From Protaetiibacter sp. SSC-01 (GTDB lineage: Bacteria > Actinomycetota > Actinomycetes > Actinomycetales > Microbacteriaceae): a stretch of DNA of 64,000 nt. Positions 59,879 through 64,000 of the stretch are shown here, one piece after another. A program made the translations under genes and the position numbers. The notes beneath the pieces were generated by a model. It made no database searches, was not told the origin of the DNA, and saw only the letters and a program-made list of their open reading frames with translations. Position 1 is the stretch's first letter. The number at the start of each line of letters is the position of its first letter. The DNA is taken from contig NZ_CP059987.1 in the NCBI RefSeq assembly GCF_014483895.1, forward strand, positions 2,666,001-2,730,000, written 5' to 3'.

Positions 59879-60543
59879 CGCACGGCCTCCGCGAGACCCG
59901 CTGCGAGCTGAGGCGCGACCGTCAGGGGCGGCTCGGTCGCCGCGATCACCTCGTCGACGGTGACGCCGGGCGCCGTCTCGACGAGCACGAGGCCGTCGGG
60001 CGTCACGTCGATGACCGCGAGGTCGGTGATGATGCGGTCGACGACGCCGCGACCCGTGAGCGGCAGCGAGCACTCGTCGACGATCTTCGCCGAGCCGTCC
60101 TTCGCGACGTGCTCCATGAGCACGATGACGCGCGCGGCGCCGTGCACGAGATCCATCGCACCTCCCGGTCCCTTGACCATCTTCCCCGGGATCATCCAGT
60201 TCGCGAGGTCGCCCCTGGCCGAGACCTGCATGGCGCCGAGGATCGCAGCGTCGATCTTGCCGCCGCGGATCATGCCGAAGCTCAGCGCCGAGTCGAAGAA
60301 CGCCGAGCCCGGGAGCACCGTGACGGTCTCCTTGCCGGCGTTGATGAGGTCGGGATCGACGGCGTCCTCGGTCGGGTACGGGCCGACGCCCAGGATGCCG
60401 TTCTCCGACTGCAGCACGACCGTCACGCCCTCGGGCACGAAGTTCGGCACGAGCGTCGGCAGGCCGATGCCGAGGTTCACGTAGGAGCCGTCGGCCAGCT
60501 CGCGGGCCGCGCGCGCGGCCATCCCATCGCGGGTGAGCGCCAT
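59875..60543 (-). CDS. 3-oxoacid CoA-transferase subunit B
   Basis: A 222-residue class I CoA-transferase beta subunit. The catalytic Glu is in [11 protein letters not shown]. The N-terminus [20 protein letters not shown] is characteristic. ATG 60543 lies just after the subunit A stop; a GTG three codons earlier would overlap it. Together with subunit A it moves CoA from succinyl-CoA to a 3-oxo acid. Confidence 0.92.
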   Translation of the reverse strand: MALTRDGMAARAARELADGSYVNLGIGLPTLVPNFVPEGVTVVLQSENGILGVGPYPTEDAVDPDLINAGKETVTVLPGSAFFDSALSFGMIRGGKIDAAILGAMQVSARGDLANWMIPGKMVKGPGGAMDLVHGAARVIVLMEHVAKDGSAKIVDECSLPLTGRGVVDRIITDLAVIDVTPDGLVLVETAPGVTVDEVIAATEPPLTVAPQLAAGLAEAVR

Positions 60544-60548
60544 GCGCG

Positions 60549-61328
60549 TCACTTCCCTTCCCTCGCGGCGGCGACCGTGCGCCGCTCGATGCGCTTCTCG
60601 ATGCCCGTGCCCACCTCGACGACGCGGTGCACGAAGACCCCGGGCAGGTGGATGCCGTCGGGGTCGAGCTCGCCGGGCTCGACGAGCCGCTCGACCTGGG
60701 CGATGCACACGCGCCCCGCCATCGCGGCGAGCGGGTTGAAGTTGCGCGCGGCCTTGGTGAAGACGAGGTTGCCGTGGCGGTCGCCGAGGGCGGCGTGCAC
60801 GAGCGCGAAGTCGGTCGTGATGGCCTCCTCGAGCACGTACTCGCGCGGGGTGCCGTCGACGGCGAAGGTGCGCACGTCTTTGACGGGCGAGGCGACGGCG
60901 ACGCCGCCGGAGCCGTCGTAGCGGCGGGGCAGGCCACCCTCGGCGACCTGGGTGCCGACGCCTGTCTGCGTGAAGAACGCCGCGATGCCGGAGCCGCCCG
61001 CGCGCAGCTTCTCGGCGAGCGTGCCCTGCGGCGTGAGCTCGAGCTCGAGCTCGCCCGAGAGGAACTGCCGCTCGAACTCCTTGTTCTCGCCGACGTACGA
61101 CGAGGTCATCTTGCGGATGCGCTGCGCGCCGAGCAGGATGCCGAGCCCCCAGTCGTCGACGCCGCAGTTGTTGGAGACGATCGAGAGGTCCCTCGTGCCC
61201 TGCGCGTAGAGCGCCTCGATGAGGGCCATCGGGTTGCCGGAGAGCCCGAAGCCCCCCACCGCGAGCGAGGCGCCGTCCCGGATGTCGGCCACCGCCTCCG
61301 CCGCGCTCGCGATCTGCTTGTCGATCAT
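60549..61328 (-). CDS. 3-oxoacid CoA-transferase subunit A
   Basis: A 259-residue alpha subunit with the glycine-rich GGFGLSGNP CoA-binding segment and [12 protein letters not shown]. It starts at ATG 61328 after GGAGGA. It is the first gene of the minus-strand catabolic operon and is divergent from an IclR regulator. Confidence 0.92.
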   Translation of the reverse strand: MIDKQIASAAEAVADIRDGASLAVGGFGLSGNPMALIEALYAQGTRDLSIVSNNCGVDDWGLGILLGAQRIRKMTSSYVGENKEFERQFLSGELELELTPQGTLAEKLRAGGSGIAAFFTQTGVGTQVAEGGLPRRYDGSGGVAVASPVKDVRTFAVDGTPREYVLEEAITTDFALVHAALGDRHGNLVFTKAARNFNPLAAMAGRVCIAQVERLVEPGELDPDGIHLPGVFVHRVVEVGTGIEKRIERRTVAAAREGK

Positions 61329-61412
61329 CGTCGATCCTCCGCCCTCGTCATCGTCGCTGGGTGTGCGGCCATCCTGCGACCGGGCCGCGAGCGCGCGGAA
61401 ACCGCGCCTTGC

Positions 61413-61445
61413 GATGTGGAATCGGATGCGCGTAGCGTCCACATC
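61413..61445. promoter_or_regulatory. IclR operator and leaderless promoter
   Basis: GATGTGGA (61413-61420) and TCCACATC (61438-61445) form an eight-base inverted repeat with a 17-base centre. TAGCGT (61433-61438) lies seven bases before GTG 61446. The site fits autoregulation and control of the divergent CoA-transferase operon. Confidence 0.65.
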
Positions 61446-62276
61446 GTGGACATTCATGAGGCGCCGGTGTCCACATGGGCGAGCAGCGGGAGCGGTGTAG
61501 CAGGCGGCACGCAGGCCGTCGGCCGGGCCGCGCAGCTGCTCAAGCTCGTCGCGCGCACCGCCGACGGGGCCCGCGTCTCCGATCTCGCGACCGCCGCATC
61601 CCTCACCCGCCCGACGACACACCGCCTGCTCGCGGCCCTCCGCCGCGAGGGCCTCGTCGATCGCGACGCGGAGACGGGCCTGTGGGTTCCCGGCCCCGAG
61701 CTCTACCTCATGGGCACGGCCGCGGCGGCGCGCTACGACGTCGCCGACCTCGCACGCGACATCGTGCGCTCGCTCGCCGCCGTCACGGAGGAGAGCGCCT
61801 TCTTCTCCGTGCGCCAGGGCGACGAGACCGTGTGCCTCGTGCGCGAGGACGGCAGCTTCCCCATCCGCTCCTTCGTGCTCTCCGAGGGCGTGCGCTTCCC
61901 GCTCGGCGTCGCATCCGCGGGGCTCGCGATCCTCGCGTTCCTGCCGCCCGACGAGATCGACGCGTACCTCGCGCGGCATCCGGAGCTGTCCGAGCGCTGG
62001 GGTGCGGCCCACGGCGAGAAGCGGCTGCGGACGCGGCTCGCCGAGACGCAGGAGCACGGCTACGCGCTCAACCCCGGCCTCATCGTCGAGGGCAGCTACG
62101 GGCTCGGCGCCGCCGTCTTCACGCGCACGGGCCACCCGCAGTGGGCGCTCAGCCTCACGGGCGTGCAGTTCCGGTTCACGCCCGAGCGCGTCGAGAAGCT
62201 CGGCCGCATCCTGCTCTCGCACGCCCACCAGCTCACGGCGCGCATCGCCTCGAGCGGCCGCGGCGCCTGGCGCTGA
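61446..62276 (+). CDS. IclR family transcriptional regulator
   Basis: A 276-residue regulator. The HTH is ARVSDLATAASLTRPTTHRL, and the C-terminal GAF-like effector domain includes RQGDETVCLVREDGSFPIRS. PcaR-like proteins of this family activate or repress beta-ketoadipate genes. GTG 61446 is predicted to be a leaderless start; longer upstream frames overlap the CoA-transferase gene. Confidence 0.92.
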   Translation: MDIHEAPVSTWASSGSGVAGGTQAVGRAAQLLKLVARTADGARVSDLATAASLTRPTTHRLLAALRREGLVDRDAETGLWVPGPELYLMGTAAAARYDVADLARDIVRSLAAVTEESAFFSVRQGDETVCLVREDGSFPIRSFVLSEGVRFPLGVASAGLAILAFLPPDEIDAYLARHPELSERWGAAHGEKRLRTRLAETQEHGYALNPGLIVEGSYGLGAAVFTRTGHPQWALSLTGVQFRFTPERVEKLGRILLSHAHQLTARIASSGRGAWR

Positions 62277-62299
62277 GCGCCATCCGGGAGAATGGACGG

Positions 62300-63079
62300 A
62301 TGACGTCCGACCACGCGGCCCGACCGTCGCTCTGGGCCCTCCTCGGCATCGGAGCGTTCACGGGCCTCGCCTCGGGCCTCTTCGGCGTCGGCGGCGGGGT
62401 CGTCATCGTGCCCGCGCTCGTGGCGCTCGGCGTCGCGCAGAAGCGCGCATCCGCCACCTCGCTCGTGGCCCTCGTGCCGATCTCGGCCGCGGGCGCGACG
62501 AGCTACGCCATCAGCGGCCAGCTCGACGTGCTCGCTGCCGCGCTGCTCGCGGTCGGCAGCGTCATCGGCTCGCCGCTCGGGGTGCGTCTGCTGCACCGCC
62601 TGCCGCAGCGCGTGCTGCCGTGGATCTTCGTCGGCTTCGTCGCGCTCGTGATCGCCGGCCTGCTGCTCGTGCCTGCCTCGCGCGACGGCGAGGTCGTCAT
62701 CACGTGGGCCTCCGCCGCGGCGCTCATCGGCATCGGCCTCGTCGCCGGACTGCTCTCCGGCCTCGTCGGCGTGGGCGGCGGCGTCGTCGCCGTGCCGGGG
62801 CTCGAGCTGCTCGTCGGCGCGGGCGACCTCGTGGCGCGCGGCACCTCGCTGCTCATGATGATCCCGACGACGATCGTCGGCATCCTGACCCACCGCAAGC
62901 ACTTCGAGGTCGACCTGCGTTCGGGCCTCGCCCTCGGGGCCGCGGCGGTCTGCGTGACGCCCTTCGGCGCCTGGATCGCGCGCCTGCTCGACCCCGCCGT
63001 CGGCTCGGTGCTCTTCGCCCTGTTCCTCGTCGCGGTGTGCGTCGTCGTCGTGTGGCGTGCGCGGCCGAAGCGCGGTTAG
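62300..63079 (+). CDS. TauE/SafE family membrane transporter
   Basis: A 259-residue protein with eight predicted helices in two repeats, each with the family glycine motif (GLFGVGGGVVIVPAL and GLVGVGGGVVAVPGL). The family exports sulfite, sulfoacetate or other organic anions. GAGAAT lies six bases before ATG 62300 and may be a leaderless -10. It follows the IclR gene by 23 bases. Confidence 0.9.
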   Translation: MTSDHAARPSLWALLGIGAFTGLASGLFGVGGGVVIVPALVALGVAQKRASATSLVALVPISAAGATSYAISGQLDVLAAALLAVGSVIGSPLGVRLLHRLPQRVLPWIFVGFVALVIAGLLLVPASRDGEVVITWASAAALIGIGLVAGLLSGLVGVGGGVVAVPGLELLVGAGDLVARGTSLLMMIPTTIVGILTHRKHFEVDLRSGLALGAAAVCVTPFGAWIARLLDPAVGSVLFALFLVAVCVVVVWRARPKRG

Positions 63080-63142
63080 CCACCCCGCGGCATCCGCGTC
63101 AAGGGGAGGGCGGATCCGCCCGGTTCGGGGCATGGTGGAGGC

Positions 63143-63559
63143 GTGGCCGTCCATCGGATGTCCGCCGTCGCGGCGGCGCTCGCCCTCGCCGCCGTGCTCG
63201 CGGCGTGCGCGCAGCTCGACGACACCCTGCGAGACGCGGCCGACTCGGGCGTCGCGGCGACCGGATCGTCGGCGATCGCGGCCGAGCAGCACGACGCCGG
63301 GCGGCTCCTCACGCCGACCGCCGACACGGTCTTCGCCGACGCGATCACCGAGCTCACCGACGCCTCGCGCACCGTGCTCGAGCTCACGCCCTCCGACGCG
63401 GAGACCGCCGACCGCCGCGACGCCGTCGAGGAGGCTCTGCGCGAGGCGCTCGACGCCGTGACGGGCGCTCGCGCCGCCCTCGCACGCGGCGACGCGCTCG
63501 ACGGATGGGGCGAGCGGCTCGAGCGGGCGCGCGACGCCCTCGAGGCGGTGAGCCCGTGA
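63143..63559 (+). CDS. Small putative lipoprotein
   Basis: A 138-residue protein with a signal peptide ending in the lipobox VLAACAQLD, followed by a wholly helical, acidic region rich in Ala, Asp and Glu. Family not recognised. GTG 63143 or ATG 63158 could be the start. It overlaps the transporter gene by four bases (GTGA), which suggests a functional link to metal transport. Confidence 0.65.
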   Translation: MAVHRMSAVAAALALAAVLAACAQLDDTLRDAADSGVAATGSSAIAAEQHDAGRLLTPTADTVFADAITELTDASRTVLELTPSDAETADRRDAVEEALREALDAVTGARAALARGDALDGWGERLERARDALEAVSP

Positions 63560-64000
63560 AGAAGCTCTTCGCCGTCGCCCTCGGCGTGCTCACCGCGATC
63601 GGCGGGTTCGTCGACATCGGCGACCTCGTGACGAACGCCGTCGTCGGCTCGCGCTTCGGCATGTCGCTCGCGTGGGTCGTGCTCGTCGGCGTCGTCGGCA
63701 TCTGCCTCTTCGCCAACATGTCGGGGCGCGTCGCCGCCGTCAGCGGTCGCGCGACGTTCGAGATCATCCGCGAGCGCCTCGGGCCCCGTGCCGGGCTCGC
63801 GAACCTCGGCGCGAGCTTCTTCATCAACCTCATGACGATGGCGGCCGAGATCGGCGGCATCGCCCTCGTGCTGCAGCTCGTGACGGGCATCGGGCCGATG
63901 CTGTGGATGCCGCTCGCGGCATTCGCCGTGTGGATCGTCGTGTGGCGCGCCAAGTTCTCGCAGCTCGAGAACGCCGCAGGCCTGCTCGGGCTGAGCCTCA
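63556..64000 (+). CDS. NRAMP-related metal transporter, N-terminal part
   Basis: The gene starts at GTG 63556 and runs off the window after 148 codons. TM1 reads AIGGFVDIGDLVTNAVVG, which aligns with the canonical NRAMP helix but has DIGD in place of DPGN. Further helices include NLMTMAAEIGGIALVLQL. The altered motif suggests the NRAMP-related branch, which includes magnesium transporters. The TM6 metal-binding segment lies outside the window. Confidence 0.75.
   Translation, partial: MKKLFAVALGVLTAIGGFVDIGDLVTNAVVGSRFGMSLAWVVLVGVVGICLFANMSGRVAAVSGRATFEIIRERLGPRAGLANLGASFFINLMTMAAEIGGIALVLQLVTGIGPMLWMPLAAFAVWIVVWRAKFSQLENAAGLLGLSL

Overview
The window is a 64 kb piece of a high-GC actinobacterial chromosome, most likely from the family Microbacteriaceae. 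The grounds are the base composition, frequent GTG starts, four-base GTGA/ATGA overlaps inside operons, a short archaeal-type aspartyl-tRNA synthetase, and the block glutaredoxin / HAD-IB phosphatase / bS22-type ribosomal protein / BldC-like HTH. I see no rRNA, tRNA, CRISPR array, insertion sequence or prophage. This reads as ordinary chromosome with several accessory operons. I ran no database searches: family names come from motifs read by eye.

Layout. 1-865: tail of a plus-strand gene (possibly menC), then a repeat-filled gap. 865-5413 (minus): cytochrome c biogenesis operon of histidine phosphatase, ResA, CcdA, ResB and CcsB. 5476-8191: a two-flavoenzyme fusion facing an HxlR regulator. 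8196-15920 (minus): ROK regulator, sugar ABC importer, GH15 and GH31 enzymes, an alpha-glucoside utilisation operon with a clear promoter and operator. 16002-21297: nucleotidyltransferase, APH-type kinase, AspRS, DUF1508 protein, Dabb protein, glutaredoxin, HAD-IB phosphatase, bS22, BldC-like HTH. 21430-28140: FUSC protein, ArsR, Trk/Ktr potassium system, ProC, CDF transporter, small proteins. 28196-33307: DeoR, TadA, Upp, a cysteine-containing leader peptide before a winged-helix regulator, GAP protein, EamA transporter and MarR. 33404-37142: calpain-like protease, MarR and photolyase. 37289-39958: pseudouridine catabolism pair and a lipoprotein. 39960-47989: divergent lipid cluster. 48002-50758: regulators, SDR, adenylate kinase. 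50758-55434: glyoxylate shunt with a RamB-like regulator. 55480-58704: small membrane and regulatory proteins, hydrolase and TetR. 58694-62276: thiolase, CoA-transferase and IclR. 62300-64000: TauE/SafE, lipoprotein, start of an NRAMP-type transporter.

The most interesting system is 39960-47306. One arm encodes an alkyl-DHAP-synthase-like flavoprotein, a PlsC-type acyltransferase and an SDR reductase. The divergent arm encodes a fatty acyl-CoA reductase fused to a HAD phosphatase and two ferritin-like proteins, one of which has lost half its iron ligands. These are the activities of the animal peroxisomal ether-lipid pathway (FAR1, acyltransferase, AGPS, reductase), so the locus may make alkyl ether lipids. 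This is an inference.

Two sequence-level themes recur. First, about twenty genes, including most regulators, have a TAnnnT-like hexamer 6-8 nt before the start codon, as expected for leaderless transcripts, and several divergent pairs share overlapping or crossing -10 elements. Second, two families of extragenic palindromic repeats sit at gene 3' ends and in five cases supply the stop codon.
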